Positions 9,779-19,895 are shown, counted from the stretch's first letter. The stretch: DNA of 64,000 bases from Cydia pomonella (GCF_033807575.1 NC_084706.1:26333204-26397203), one strand, 5' to 3'. The notes: generated from the letters alone by a model not told the origin. Numbers and translations are program-made.

Positions 9779-9804
9779 TCTCTGCTCATTTGTCCGTGAA
9801 CATA
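8895..9804 (-). repeat. Tandem monomers forming the LINE 5' region
   Basis: Five units start at the (T/C)GACGTCA boxes at 8895, 9072, 9246, 9548 and 9771, giving lengths of 177, 174, 302 and 223 bp, with the last unit cut near 9804. Shared boxes (plus strand) include GCTCAACCGTGACCATAT, CAGTATGTCAG and AACTGGAGCGTAGA. The first two units are closest to each other. The third and fourth carry extra sequence, including ATGTAAACACTA. The arrangement is like monomer-repeat promoters of some LINE families. Confidence 0.8.
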
Positions 9805-10060
9805 AAGATAGCTTATTATTCAAGTAGGCATATTACAATGCGCTTATGAACGTCAAATAAAGCTACACCGTCTCTAACCCTACACCTCTGACCCGAGAAG
9901 ATTTAAATCTCCCCTCAAATGGAAGAGGGTATCCCAATATGGACTCGCAAGAAACTCGGCGGGACACTTCTTTTTAAAAGATTACATCTTATAATTAACA
10001 TGTATTAAATAAGAAAAAAAATACAATTTAGATTACTATAGAACTCATGGAATTACGTAT
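9805..10060 (-). mobile_element. LINE 3' tail, family M copy 1
   Basis: Reverse-orientation copy of the segment at 22100-22325, sharing CAAGTAGGCATATTACAATG and GAGAAGATTTAAATC. It looks like a LINE 3' untranslated end; no coding part remains. Confidence 0.6.
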
Positions 10061-10130
10061 ATACTGTAGCTAGTTTTCTTTATAGAAATATTCAGATCAT
10101 CACACACAGCGAAGACTGAATGACTCATGA

Positions 10131-10236
10131 TATAGGTCGTGTCATTCACGAAGACATATGCCTTGACTCGTATTGTGATGTTATTAAAGGTTAGATTTGA
10201 CAGATCTGCGCGTCATCGTGGATGACACGAACTATA
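10131..10236. mobile_element. MITE family O, copy 1
   Basis: About 105 bp bounded by inverted ends of the type TCGTGTCATTCACGA and TCGTGGATGACACGA. Two more copies at 31168-31267 and 53044-53149 run in the opposite orientation. Confidence 0.75.
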
Positions 10237-10476
10237 TACTCGTTATTTCTCTGAATGTAGCATTTTTGTACATTTGGTTGCCGTTAAATTCATTTGCTTA
10301 TGTTAACCGCGTCGTGTTAATTTTACATTGCGATTAAGTCAATCTACTAAAGAATGTCAGATTTTTTACGAAAGGCAGTTGGATTGGACATAATGACAGA
10401 TTAGGTAGAAGTAGAACATTGGCCAATAAAACTGTCATTTTGGTATAGTTGGGACTGGGAAATAAAAAGTAATACA

Positions 10477-10601
10477 CAGCCACGGACTTTAATTGCTGAA
10501 CCATTTAGGGTTTGCTTTACATTGAACTTTTCGTAAAGTTAGTATTAACAACCGAATTAGGTTGAACGCTAAAATCTTAACAATTAATGTCCGTGACTGT
10601 A
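10477..10601. mobile_element. Small MITE with ~20-bp inverted ends
   Basis: Left end ACAGCCACGGACTTTAATTG, right end AATTAATGTCCGTGACTGT, inverted with two mismatches. Unique in the window. Confidence 0.6.
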
Positions 10602-11499
10602 CCACAGTTTATGACAACAGTTGATAACCGGCACTCGTAAAGTTGTTAAAATGTATAGAACAGATTCAATTGGGTGCAATATATGAACAAATGTTGCTAA
10701 TTGGCAACTTTGGTATGTACAATAATAGCAAAACTATATCGAAAATATGCTAACAAAGAAAGGTACGCAGAAAAATCGACATTCGAAGTTTTATACTTAG
10801 ACTAATAATCTTTACTCTATGGTTTTATAATATCTATCGCTAAAGATACACAGACAGCAGATATAACAAAACACATGTTCATTATTTTTTCCTGCTCTCA
10901 AACATATACTTAAACCAGCCATTAACTAGCAAGTTGCTTGAGCATCGCTTTCGATAGGAGTTAGAAGATTTAGTAATTTTTTAATACTTTGGAGGACATT
11001 TTCTCTCAATAGGTTGAGTTTGGGCAGCTAAAAAAATACGTGTCCGTTATTTTAGACTACTCTATAACATATATAAATATAGATCAAATCGGAACCGGAG
11101 AGTTGGATACCTATCCTTGTAAGTAGCAGGTAACATTGTTATTGGGTAGTGTTTAGCTCTCGTCACAGAGAGTCAACGCATGCGCGACTAATAAAATTCA
11201 TCGTCATCATAATATTCATCGTCCTATTGTTCCACACAGCTTCCGCGGTGATTCGGCGCCGGCGCAATATAGCTACTTTATTATTTCTGACGAGTATAAA
11301 CTCGTCCTGCCTAATGTTCTCAATAATGAACACTTTATTTTATATGCAATGGAATTCCACAGTCGGAACAATATTAAATTATGCAACGATTGGGTAAGTG
11401 AAATTTTGGAAACGATGTTGGTAATTCCCGACAGCTGCAGGCTGGAGGGAATTAAAGACCTGAGTTTGCAATTATCTTACCCCCGGAGACACACACAAT
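10602..11499. other. No feature recognised
   Basis: The frame at 11149-11397 contains a hydrophobic run (FIVIIIFIVLLF), but there is no supporting start context, domain or neighbour, so I do not call a gene. Confidence 0.35.
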
Positions 11500-11925
11500 G
11501 TTTTTTATCACTTGTGAAGAAAAAACTAAGCGAAATAATTCCTAAATACGGTGACATATCAAACATTCGTCCGCCATTTTGTAATTTCTTGACAGGTTAG
11601 GCATCGAAGGCACAGGCCTATTCGGCATTCAGCCACGATTGAATATAATGTAAAAATATTTTAAACGGCTGTTAAATTAATCAAATTAAATATTATTAAA
11701 CATAAACAAAAATATAAAATTATAAACGTCAGTATTTTAAAAGTAAAACTCATTTACGCTACTTGTTTTGGTATGAATTAGTGACATAATAAAAAAAAAA
11801 AGCTAAAACTCCCAGGAGTGTTTTTTTTCACAATTTTAACTTCCGCGGGAACAAAATAGGCTTTTGTCCTTCAGCACACCTGCATGAAATAAGATCTTTT
11901 TCGAGCAAGTGTGATGAAAAATGCC
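11500..11925. mobile_element. MITE family Q, copy 1
   Basis: Aligns with 32325-32695. Both have inverted ends with TTATCAC(A)CTTG(T/C)GAAGAA on the left and CGAGCAAGTGTGATGA on the right, with shared internal blocks AAGCGAAATAATTC and GGCCTATTCGGCATT. Non-coding. Confidence 0.7.
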
Positions 11926-12179
11926 TTTAATAATTAGCTAAGTGTAGCAACTTATGGTGCAGTCCTGCATCCAACTTGCCATTTCACAATAGATTATTCG
12001 ATATTTAGTAACAAATCAGGTCTAACCTCAAGATTACTAGTATCTAGTATATTTTACCCATAGCTTTGTAAGACAAGTATAATAGGTTTATAACTAGGAG
12101 ATCTGAAGGTACTAATAACAGAAAGCGATAACGCCCTGATAATGACAACGACATTCCAGAGTTATATCGACTTAATTAA

Positions 12180-12611
12180 GAGGCTGTCAACACCCAATGT
12201 CCTTGAAATTGATGTTACTTAAACAGTTTTTTAAGAAAGACTATTTGTTTTAGTCAAGTAAGAAAAATATATGTTCATATTAATTATATTTCAAAGACCG
12301 TGGTTGTACTCGATACATGATTGAACGAAATCGGCTCGATAGAAAATAATTGCAAAGATTGGTCTTAAAATCACAATTAAACGGTTCTATGTCTTTATCG
12401 TTTTGACTTATGGGTCTGCAATTAAAATAACAATTTCAAACCATTTATATCTAAACCGCTATTGAGTAAAATATTACACTAATAATCCACTTTTTTTATT
12501 TAAATATTTTTTTTATTATTCCCTTGCCCAGGCCCAGTAACATGCGACAGTGCTATCTCATTTACTCCGATACAAATAGACAGTGTGCGCGCTTTAGGTA
12601 TTGACAGTCTC
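12180..12611 (+). mobile_element. TTAA-flanked MITE, twin copy 1
   Basis: Ends GAGGCTGTCAA and TTGACAGTCTC are inverted and flanked by TTAA at 12176-12179 and 12612-12615, as in piggyBac-type insertions. 432 bp, no transposase. A near-identical direct copy follows at 12855. Confidence 0.8.
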
Positions 12612-12615
12612 TTAA

Positions 12616-12854
12616 TGCCAGAAAGCGTCAACTTTCGGCTCGCTGCGCGAAACGAAGTTGCCGCTTTCCGGCTCCGTCGAGCAGAAATAGTACATTATCG
12701 AGGGCGGGAAACGGCAAGACGTGCGTAAGTTTCAATTTGATGACAAGCAGAGTCCGGAAAGGAAGACGAATGCACGAATTGGTGTTCCTGCATGCCGAGG
12801 TATATATAGCGCTCCAAACATGCCAGGAAATACGGAAAAATAATCATAATTTAA
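12616..12854. mobile_element. Spacer between twin MITEs, with palindrome X
   Basis: 12619-12671 is a short palindromic repeat (AAAGCGTCAACTTTCGGC against GAAGTTGCCGCTTTCCGGC) also seen at 54678-54726. The remainder up to the next TTAA shows nothing recognisable. Confidence 0.55.
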
Positions 12855-13271
12855 GAGCCTGTCAACACCCAATGTCCTTGAAATTGATGTTACTTAAGAC
12901 TATTTGTTTTAGTCAAGTAAGAAAAATATATGTTCATATTAATTATATTTCAAAGACCGTGGTTGTACTCAATACATGATTAAACGAAATCGGCTCGATA
13001 GAAAATAATTGCAAAGATTGGTCTTAAAATCACAATTAAACGGTTTTATGTCTTTATTGTTTTGACTTATGGGTCTGCAATTAAAATCACAATTTCCAAA
13101 CATTTATATCTAAACCGTGGTTGATTAAAATATTACACTAATAATCCACTTTTTTTTATTTAAATATTTTTCTTATTATTCCCTTGCCCAGACCCAGTAA
13201 CATGCGACAGTGCTATCTCATTTACTCCGATAGAAATAGACAGTGTGCGCGCTTTAGGTATTGACAGCCTC
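12855..13271 (+). mobile_element. TTAA-flanked MITE, twin copy 2
   Basis: 417 bp, same orientation as the copy at 12180 and nearly identical. It lacks a 17-bp stretch present in copy 1 near 12226. Flanked by TTAA at 12851-12854 and 13272-13275. Confidence 0.8.
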
Positions 13272-13275
13272 TTAA

Positions 13276-13934
13276 GCATCAACCAGCACTCAAATCGAAC
13301 CTTCACATCAAAAACAATTTCCATCTTTAATTATTAAAAAAAAAGTTAAAGGCACAACTTACTCGGCCATTTAGTACCATTCAATATTCGTTTATTCAAT
13401 ATAATTGTGCAATGTAAGCTGTATTTCCCCGCATGAGATCCTTAAAAACATTCTTTAAATAATATAAAGGTTATATAGTCTTTGATTTCTCTCTTAGCAC
13501 AAGTGTTTTCTCACTTAAAAAGAGGCACCAGCGCAGATATTGTAATTTGTTTTTTAAGCTACTGAATAAAAATATTTTATTTTTATTTTATTTTATTATT
13601 TGCACGATCATACACGACGGTCTTGTAAGAACGAGATATGTAAGATCGTTTATCTTACTATCTCACTCTATCCTATAGCTTGAAATGATGCTTACGGGGT
13701 CGTGTAGAAGCGGCCCGCTGCTATATTAATTGGCTATTTGCGTTTTTCTCAGTGGCTACAAATGTAAAAAAAAGTAAAAAACAATACAGCAATGACTTCG
13801 CGTTCGCTAAAACAGGACAATAATGGTTTGTATTTTTTTTTTGTGTTTGACCATAATGAAGAACATCCCGTACTATTTTTGCTACAATAAGGTGAACATT
13901 TTCGAGCATATTGGAGAAAAAAATACACACACCT
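13276..13934. other. No feature recognised
   Basis: AT-rich; overlapping short frames on the minus strand near 13721-13973 have no domain. Confidence 0.4.
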
Positions 13935-14152
13935 CGGATCGTTCAGGAACAAATATCTGTGTTCATCACACAAATAATTTCCCGTACCAATACTATGTAA
14001 AAATACCTATGTAAATTGTATATCTACGGCTGTTGTTGTCCTGAATACCAATAAAAAAAAAAAAAAAACGTACCTGGATTCGAACCCGGGACCACCAGCG
14101 TCATAGGCAGGCAGGGTCCCTACCCACTGAGACCGGTCGTCAAGTAATTTGA
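13935..14152 (-). mobile_element. SINE1 copy broken by a poly(A) retrocopy
   Basis: The tRNA-like head lies at 14075-14152 (B box GGTTCGAATCC on the minus strand) and SINE body sequence at 13935-13988. Between them, 13989-14068 is a foreign piece ending in about 16 A residues. CGTACC flanks the piece on both sides (13983-13988 and 14069-14074). Removing it restores the usual SINE order. Confidence 0.75.
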
Positions 14153-14429
14153 ATATCGTATTAGGTAAAGAATGAAGTGTTAATGACTTTAGACAACGCA
14201 ATCCTGATAACAGCATTCTAGGACACTGATAAGATTGTTTTATTATACTTGCCGACAACTAAGTAGCGAGTCATAATGCCATCTCTTTCACTCTTGGTTG
14301 GTCTAAACAAGGGTAAAGGAGATAGCATTATGATCTCATTAGTCTATTTGATCTGATCTGCCCTTATTTTCTTAAGGTGCAGAAGGTTCATCACAGAACC
14401 ACCAGAAATTTTGAAAAATTGTAGCGCTT

Positions 14430-14712
14430 CTGGTGGCCTAGGAGTAAGAGCGTGCGACTTGCAATCTGGAGGTCGCGGGTTCAAACCCCGACTCGTACCA
14501 ATGAGTGTTTCGGTCGCTTTTCGGTGAAGGAAAACATCGTGAGGAAACCGGAGTAATCCCACTAAGGCCTAGTTTCCCTCTAGGTTGGAAGGTCAGATGG
14601 CAGTCGCTTTCGTAAAAACTAATGTCTATTACGCCAAATCTTGGGATTAGTTGTCAAGCGGACCCCAGGCTCCCATGAGCCGTGGCAAAATGCCGGGACA
14701 ACGCGAGGAGGA
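14430..14712 (+). mobile_element. SINE2, full-length copy
   Basis: tRNA-like head with TGGTGGCCTAGGAGTAAGAG (A box region) and GGTTCAAACCC (B box), then the body with AGGAAAACATCGTGAGGAAA and the tail GACAACGCGAGGAGG. TGTAGCGCTT occurs at 14420-14429 and again at 14713-14722, a likely 10-bp target duplication. Confidence 0.8.
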
Positions 14713-14989
14713 TGTAGCGCTTTATTAGGTCATAATACGGTTGCCATAAAATATCAATTGAGATCTTGAAGCCTTTTCTCTAGTAACTTCATCAATTCAA
14801 AACCTGATATCGTGACTTTCGTTCCATAGAAAAAAATCACGAACATAGGACTCAAATTCACCTTAAATATTTGTAGCAACTTTTGCACAAAAGCTAAAAA
14901 TATTAAAATTGCTTCTAAAAATGCGCATTTTTGGGTTTGTTCGAACTCATCGATGACATTTTTTTGTTAAAAAAATTCGAGCTTATCGA

Positions 14990-15085
14990 CACACGGATTC
15001 GAGCCAATCATACAGTCTAACGCCACAACGCGATTGGTTGATGAGTTCGCATCATGCGCGCGATTGGTCGCAACTAACTAGATGT
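14990..15085 (+). mobile_element. MITE family D fragment
   Basis: Matches 4417-4490 across GATTGGTTGATGAGTTCGCA and the CGCGCGATTGGTCGC block. Only one arm is present. Confidence 0.6.
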
Positions 15086-15104
15086 TATGTCAATTGTCGC
15101 TGGT

Positions 15105-15515
15105 GTCAGATGACTTCGGCGATAACTTTTTCGTCAGATGAAGAAGATTTTTATTGTTTGATTATGTCAGCAGTTTTGTTTTTTACTCCTGTTACCTGTA
15201 CGCCAGTCGTAATGACAACAGAACCCCTAGTGTAAATTTATTCGATTTCGAAACATGACGTACGCGTTTGCGTTAAGTCTCATTTAGTATGGGATTTCGA
15301 TATAGCGCGCCAAGCGCGACGTTTTAGAAAAAATCCCATACAAAATGAGGCTTAACGCAAACGCGTAGGTACGTCACGTTACGCCATCGAAAAAATTTAC
15401 ACTAGGGGTACACAAATCTCATACGCATTGTATCCAGACTTGTTTGAAGATGTTCGCGCTTGCGTTTTATGATACGCTTAGCGTCTCCTACGTTTACGCT
15501 CCGTGTGGTGAGGGC
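15105..15515. repeat. Repeat family L, copy 1, interrupted
   Basis: Shares TTATTGTTTGATTATGTCAG and ACTTGTTTGAAG with 20302-20500. The copy is split by the MITE at 15224-15408. Class unknown. Confidence 0.6.
15224..15408. mobile_element. Foldback MITE inside family L
   Basis: 185 bp with arms of about 75 bp: CCCCTAGTGTAAATTT at the left end and AAATTTACACTAGGGG at the right, then CGTTTGCGTTAAG against CTTAACGCAAACG further in. It lies where family L copy 2 is continuous. Confidence 0.8.
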
Positions 15516-15581
15516 CTTACAGTCTATATCTTCCTAAGTCCCAGAGTCATTATTGCAGTTTTGAATTTGGAACCTTCTTTT

Positions 15582-15638
15582 ATTAGGGTTCCGTAGCCAA
15601 ATGGCATAAAACGGAACCCTTATAGTTTCGCCATGTCC

Positions 15639-15693
<55 letters not shown>

Positions 15694-16312
15694 CGAGGCT
15701 TTGCTCCGTGGTCGTTAGTGCTAGAAAGCTGAAATTTGGCATGGATATATAAATCAATAAAGCCGACAAAGTCGTACAATAAAATATAAAAATTTAATTT
15801 TTTTTAGGGTACCTCCCCTACACGTAAAGTGGGGGTGAATTTTTTTTTTCGCTTCAACCCTAGAGTGTGGGGTATCGTTGGAAAGGTCTTTCAAAACTAA
15901 TACGGGTTTTCAAGAAACATTTTTTGATAAAGTGAATATATTCGGAGATAATCGCTCCGAAAGAAAAAAAAAATGTGTCCCCCCCCTCTAACTTTTGAAC
16001 CATAGGTCAAAAAAATATGAAAAAAAATCGTGGAAGTAGAGCTTAAGAAAGACATTAAATGAAAACTATAGCGGACATGATCAGTTTAGCTGTTTTTGAG
16101 TTATCGCAAAAAGTTTTCCCTTCATAGTAAAAAGACTTACTTTAATTAGATACTGATTATGCAAATTTGCCTATTTGTTTAACTCGGGTGAAAGGTACCA
16201 TTTACTATACTTTAAGCTCCAGTTTAGCTTATTGTGACGGAAGAGTAACTACGGAACCCTACACTGAGCGTGGCCGGACATGCTCTTGGCCGGTTTTATT
16301 CCATTATAGTTC
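15582..16312 (+). repeat. Family E repeat with (GTCT)n core, copy 1
   Basis: Begins AGGGTTCCGTAGCCAAATGG. It contains a GTCT microsatellite at about 15638-15693, TCCGAGGCTTTGCTCCG after it, and ends near GGCCGGACATGCTCTTGGCC. Copy 2 is inverted at 33870-34515, with fragments at 44605 and 56558. Non-coding; superfamily unknown. Confidence 0.75.
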
Positions 16313-16740
16313 AAAATTCGGTTTGATTACATCCTATCAAGAGAACATCGGGACTTAGAAGCATAAAACTATCCGTTTAATCTATTTCAAAAGTGAGCCG
16401 ACCGAGCTATGGAAATAGTTGATACATGCAGTGGTCAGGCTACGCTGGAAACGAGTTTGTAACTTTGTAACTACCTGATGTGTGCAACTTTAATAATAGG
16501 CACAGTACCCTTACCATGAGTTTTCGAAATCGGAATGAAAAAACGAGCTCCGAATCGTTTCATTTAGACAATTTCAAGTTAACATGACATGAATAGTGTC
16601 AGCACAAGCTAAGTTGGCAGCTATTTTAATAACCCAGCCTGTGCAAGGGCTAAGTAAACATCATAATTTCATAGAATTTTGACGTTTAAAATAACACCTG
16701 CACTATCTGGGCTGTCAAAATCGCTGTCAACTTATCTTGG
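16313..16740. other. No feature recognised
   Basis: No repeat partner seen in the window. AATAACACCTGCACTATCTG near 16691 resembles a common lepidopteran MITE end from memory only. Confidence 0.35.
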
Positions 16741-17006
16741 TCAGACTCAAAAAAGTTTGACATCGATAAGTATCTGGAAAAGCTGAAATGGGACTGGGCC
16801 GGCCATGTCTGCCGCATGCACCCACAGAAGTGGGCCAAAATAACCACGGTATGGGTGCCGCAAGACGGGCGAGGATCTGGTAGGCCCAGACGGAGACGGG
16901 ACGACCTGGACGCATATCTCAACGACTGGCCGGAGATTGCTCAAAACCGAGACGAGTGGAAATCGAGTGGGGAAGCCTTTGCCCAGCAGTGGGACACCGT
17001 ATAGGC
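16741..17006 (+). pseudogene. LINE reverse transcriptase C-terminal remnant
   Basis: Frame from about 16747 to 17004 reads LEKLKWDWAGHVCRMHPQKW, GRPRRRRDDLDAYLNDW and EAFAQQWDTV before a stop. This is the conserved tail of a non-LTR RT; the catalytic domain is absent. The fragment directly abuts a SINE1 copy in the other orientation. The AFAQQW ending is shared with the remnant at 63190-63262. Confidence 0.8.
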
Positions 17007-17024
17007 TTAGTCTCACGCCACGGT

Positions 17025-17217
17025 AAGCTATGAAGGTTTGTGTTGTGGGTACTCAGACAACGATATATATATTATACAAATACTTAAATACATAGAAAAC
17101 ATGACTTAGGAACAAATATCTGTGCTCATCATACAAATAAATGCCCTTACCGTGATTCGAACCCAGGACCATCGGCTTCATAGGCAGGGTCACTACCCAC
17201 AAGGTCAGACCGGTCAA
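17025..17217 (-). mobile_element. SINE1 copy
   Basis: Minus-strand tRNA head (GTGGGTAGTGACCCTGCC and GGTTCGAATCACGG) and body with the TTGTCTGAGTACCCACAACAC block. The far 3' tail (AATAATGTCCTATAA) is missing. Confidence 0.75.
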
Positions 17218-17570
17218 GACCTGTTACGAGCTGTTCCAGGATTCAGCTGCGATCGCGCCATAACGTGCTCAGCTCGTTCGTGGTGCGCGTGCCGCGGGCG
17301 CTGCTGGAAACCATCGCAAGCACGGACCGAAGGATGTGGTGTTTCGGCGGTGGGAATCTGACAAATCCTACACCAAAACTGGCAACGCACCAAAAAACCG
17401 TTGAGTCTCCAAAATGATTTTGAATTTAATAAGATAATAAATATTGTATGTGCAGTCAACATTTTTTTTATCTAGGTTTTACTCCCTGCCAATTTGCATA
17501 GGGTGAATTCGCCAATATTTGACTTTCACACGTGAGGATAATGTTCGGTATAGTATAGTAATAACAGGTA
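17218..17570. other. No feature recognised
   Basis: Short frames on both strands, no domain. Confidence 0.35.
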
Positions 17571-18296
17571 CAGTCAAAATATTTAATTTGTGACCTTGTC
17601 ACAGTGACAATAGTATGAGATCTCTAGCGATTTTCATGTTGTTTGTCACTGTGACAAACAACAGATAGATAGATAGAGAAATAGATTCATATTCAGTTCA
17701 TATTCAGATTCATTCGCTTGCGGTGCGGTGCAGCTCTGCACAAAGTCTTGGTGTCCAGGCTTCTCAGCAGAAAAACTAAGATCAGAATTTATAAGACCGT
17801 AATACGACCCATCTTATCATACGGATGTGAGGCCTGGACACTAACTTTGAAGGAGGAAAGCAAGCTTCTGGTGGCTGAGAGGAAGATTCTTCGCAAAATC
17901 CTCGGCCCAACGCAGCGACCCGATGGCAGCTGGAGAATCCGCAAAAACGTCGAAGTCGAACAGATAGTAGCTGAGCCAAATATTATGGGTGTCACAAAGG
18001 CGCAAAGGCTGCGGTGGGTCGGTCATCTAGAGCGAATGGGAGCCGATCGGGCGGTGAAAAGAGCCTTTGAGGGAAACCGACAGCACGCCGCCCGGCCGGT
18101 CGACCTAGGTATCGATGGGCGGATGTGGTGGACACGGATCTGCGCGAGCTCCAGGTTGAAGACTGGCGAGAAACTGCACAGGACAGGAGTGTTGGAAGTC
18201 AAGACACACTTTGGGTCGCTGCGCCAGAGGAGTAAGTAAGTAAGTTGTCACTGTGACAAGGTACGAAATAGATCACAAATTAAATCTTTTGACTGT
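17571..18296. mobile_element. Palindromic MITE split by a LINE
   Basis: The left arm (17571-17611) starts ACAGTCAAAATATTTAATTT and reaches TTGTCACAGTGACAA. The right arm (18243-18296) is its inverse, starting TTGTCACTGTGACAA and ending with AAATCTTTTGACTGTG. A second palindrome TTTGTCACTGTGACAAA lies at about 17641-17659. The LINE remnant occupies the centre. Confidence 0.75.
17718..18242 (+). pseudogene. LINE RT C-terminal part with (AGTA)n tail
   Basis: 173-codon frame: SRLLSRKTKIRIYKTVIRPI and SYGCEAWTL (the RT thumb region), AERKILRKILGP, WRIRKN, LRWVGHLERMGADR, then a degraded end. The thumb is kept but the YADD palm motif is missing, so it is a 5'-truncated copy. The 3' end carries AGTAAGTAAGTAAG, the kind of short tandem tail seen in RTE-like LINEs. 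It is the longest of the three copies of this family here (others at 19896 and 37640). Confidence 0.85.
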
Positions 18297-18579
18297 GTTA
18301 GTCTATGAAGTTTTGTTACTTTGATTTTTGATTTGATTTGAAATTATTTTACATTCACGCGGTCGCTATCGAGTTTGGTCACTATAAACTCATGGTAAGG
18401 GACCCGTTTGATTGAACCTTAGATCTATTATGTCGTTAGAACATATATGGTATATGGTTAGGGTAGGAAGGGCTTGGATACCGGTTTCCTGCGTTAGAAG
18501 GTTATTTTAAAAACCTTGTTACTTAGTAACTTCTCAACTTAGAAAAGAATGTGAGTACCTAGTTAGTTAATATACGTTT
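18297..18579. other. No feature recognised
   Basis: Nothing supported. Confidence 0.35.
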
Positions 18580-18905
18580 TCTCAACTTGCAATGAAATGT
18601 TGACATGACTCACTTCAAATTAGGTCCGGAAATACTACGTATCCAGCCATAGTCATAGCCAGCTATCCGGTGCGATGAGTGAAAATGATATTTAAAGGAA
18701 TGTCATACAGCCTTACACATCTAGGTCTGTAAAGCAATCTTCGATTTGGACACAACACGTCTTGGCATTTAACCATCAAATAGTAGTATAAAAAAAATAT
18801 TTTTATTAGTAGGTTTACACAGCTAAAAACAGCTGTGTAAACCTACTAATAAAACATAAGTACTGACAACCTTTTTTTTCTCATTGCAAGTTTGAGAACA
18901 GCACT
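18580..18905. mobile_element. Family N MITE, copy 1, with perfect hairpin
   Basis: Ends CAACTTGCAATGAAATG and CATTGCAAGTTTGAG are inverted. It contains GGACACAACACGTCTTGGCA, shared with copy 2 at 48306-48590. 18801-18854 is a perfect hairpin, two 24-bp arms around a 6-base loop. Confidence 0.7.
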
Positions 18906-18976
18906 CGCTCGCTACGCTCGGCCGTCTATATCTACTTGGCCTGCAACCCTTCGTCCCGGCCTCTATAGTAATGCAC

Positions 18977-19563
18977 TATTAATGAACATCAGCCCGAATC
19001 CGATTTAATAATCTATAATAGTTTTGAACTGTTTTTGATATGACCTTGAAGATCGCTCACGCTGATTGGTGCATGCGAAATATAGTGAAAGTTCTGCATG
19101 ATGGCTTCTCTACACGATGGGCCATGGGCCAGCGTGTAGAGAGGATTGTGTTGTCGGATGGATTATGGCGCGGCGGAATGGCGATGGGATGCCCACGGTC
19201 GGTGTCAGTTTTTTGTCCGCACATCAAAGTCGGCCAGCGTTGGTGGGTACGCATCTACACGTGGACCACCGCGTGGCCATCTCACTGGTCCAGCGCTGGG
19301 CCATCGATCGTGAAGAGGAACCATCACCACCTCATGACCATCTCACTGGTCCAGCGCTGGGCCATCGTATATAGGAACCATCACAATCTCATGACCATCT
19401 TGCTGGTTCAGCGCTGGGCCACCGTGTAGAGGGGCCATCATGCAGAACTTTCACTCCATTTCGCTTGCACCAATCATCGTGAGCGATCTTCAAGGTCATA
19501 TCAAAAACAGTTCAAAACTATTATAGATTGTTAAATCGGATTCGGGCTGATGTTCATTAATAG
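18977..19563. mobile_element. Large foldback element with ~147-bp arms (family F)
   Basis: Left arm 18977-19124, right arm 19417-19563, inverted and closely similar. Both include ATTAATGAACATCAGCCCGA on the outside and a GGCYYCTCTACACGRTGGGCC block inside. The loop (19125-19416) holds three tandem units of about 59 bp, each with CCATCT..CTGGTYCAGCGCTGGGCC. The inner block is the terminal repeat of family F, also at 39357, 43127 and 43402. Confidence 0.85.
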
Positions 19564-19882
19564 TCATTAGTGTTCATCTCAATGCGGTCCAATTTTTAAT
19601 TCAGCTATTTAGTAAAATTCTAGTAATTATAAAATAATAGCCATATTCTTAAACGCCTGCAATATTAAATTTAATCTGTTTCCCCACCGGTAAATGAGTT
19701 CCGACCGCAACATTAATTGGTTCGGATAAGCGGTGCTTGCGGTCGCCGTATTTACCGTATATTATTTATCGATCTATATATTTACAAGATCAAGATATAT
19801 GGGTATTCGCCGGTCCGGTGTGTGAACGAGCCAAAGTATATTTCAATTTCGTGAATTTAACATACACTGTTTTTTTTTTCTC
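19564..19882. other. No feature recognised
   Basis: AT-rich; nothing supported. Confidence 0.35.
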
Positions 19883-19895
19883 GTTAGTTTAAGAA

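Larger units (their letters stand above)
6880..9804 (-). mobile_element. LINE with monomeric 5' region, deleted in RT
   Basis: Read on the minus strand: a 5' array of about five related monomers (9804 to 8895), a short relic of a first reading frame (about 8930-8674), a long endonuclease frame (8780-6930), and a short 3' segment ending in an A-rich run near 6880-6890. The reverse transcriptase stops just after its first conserved segment and the frame then runs into sequence that looks like 3' untranslated DNA, so most of the polymerase has been deleted. It sits between a family C fragment on its 3' side and a LINE tail (family M) on its 5' side. It is unusual in keeping the 5' end while losing the middle. 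Confidence 0.75.

Noticed and set aside
11149..11397. Small membrane protein gene
   Set aside because: One hydrophobic run in AT-rich DNA; no start context, conserved neighbour or domain.
15638..15693. Short-period repeat as a possible CRISPR-like array
   Set aside because: A plain tetranucleotide microsatellite without spacers, in a eukaryotic context.
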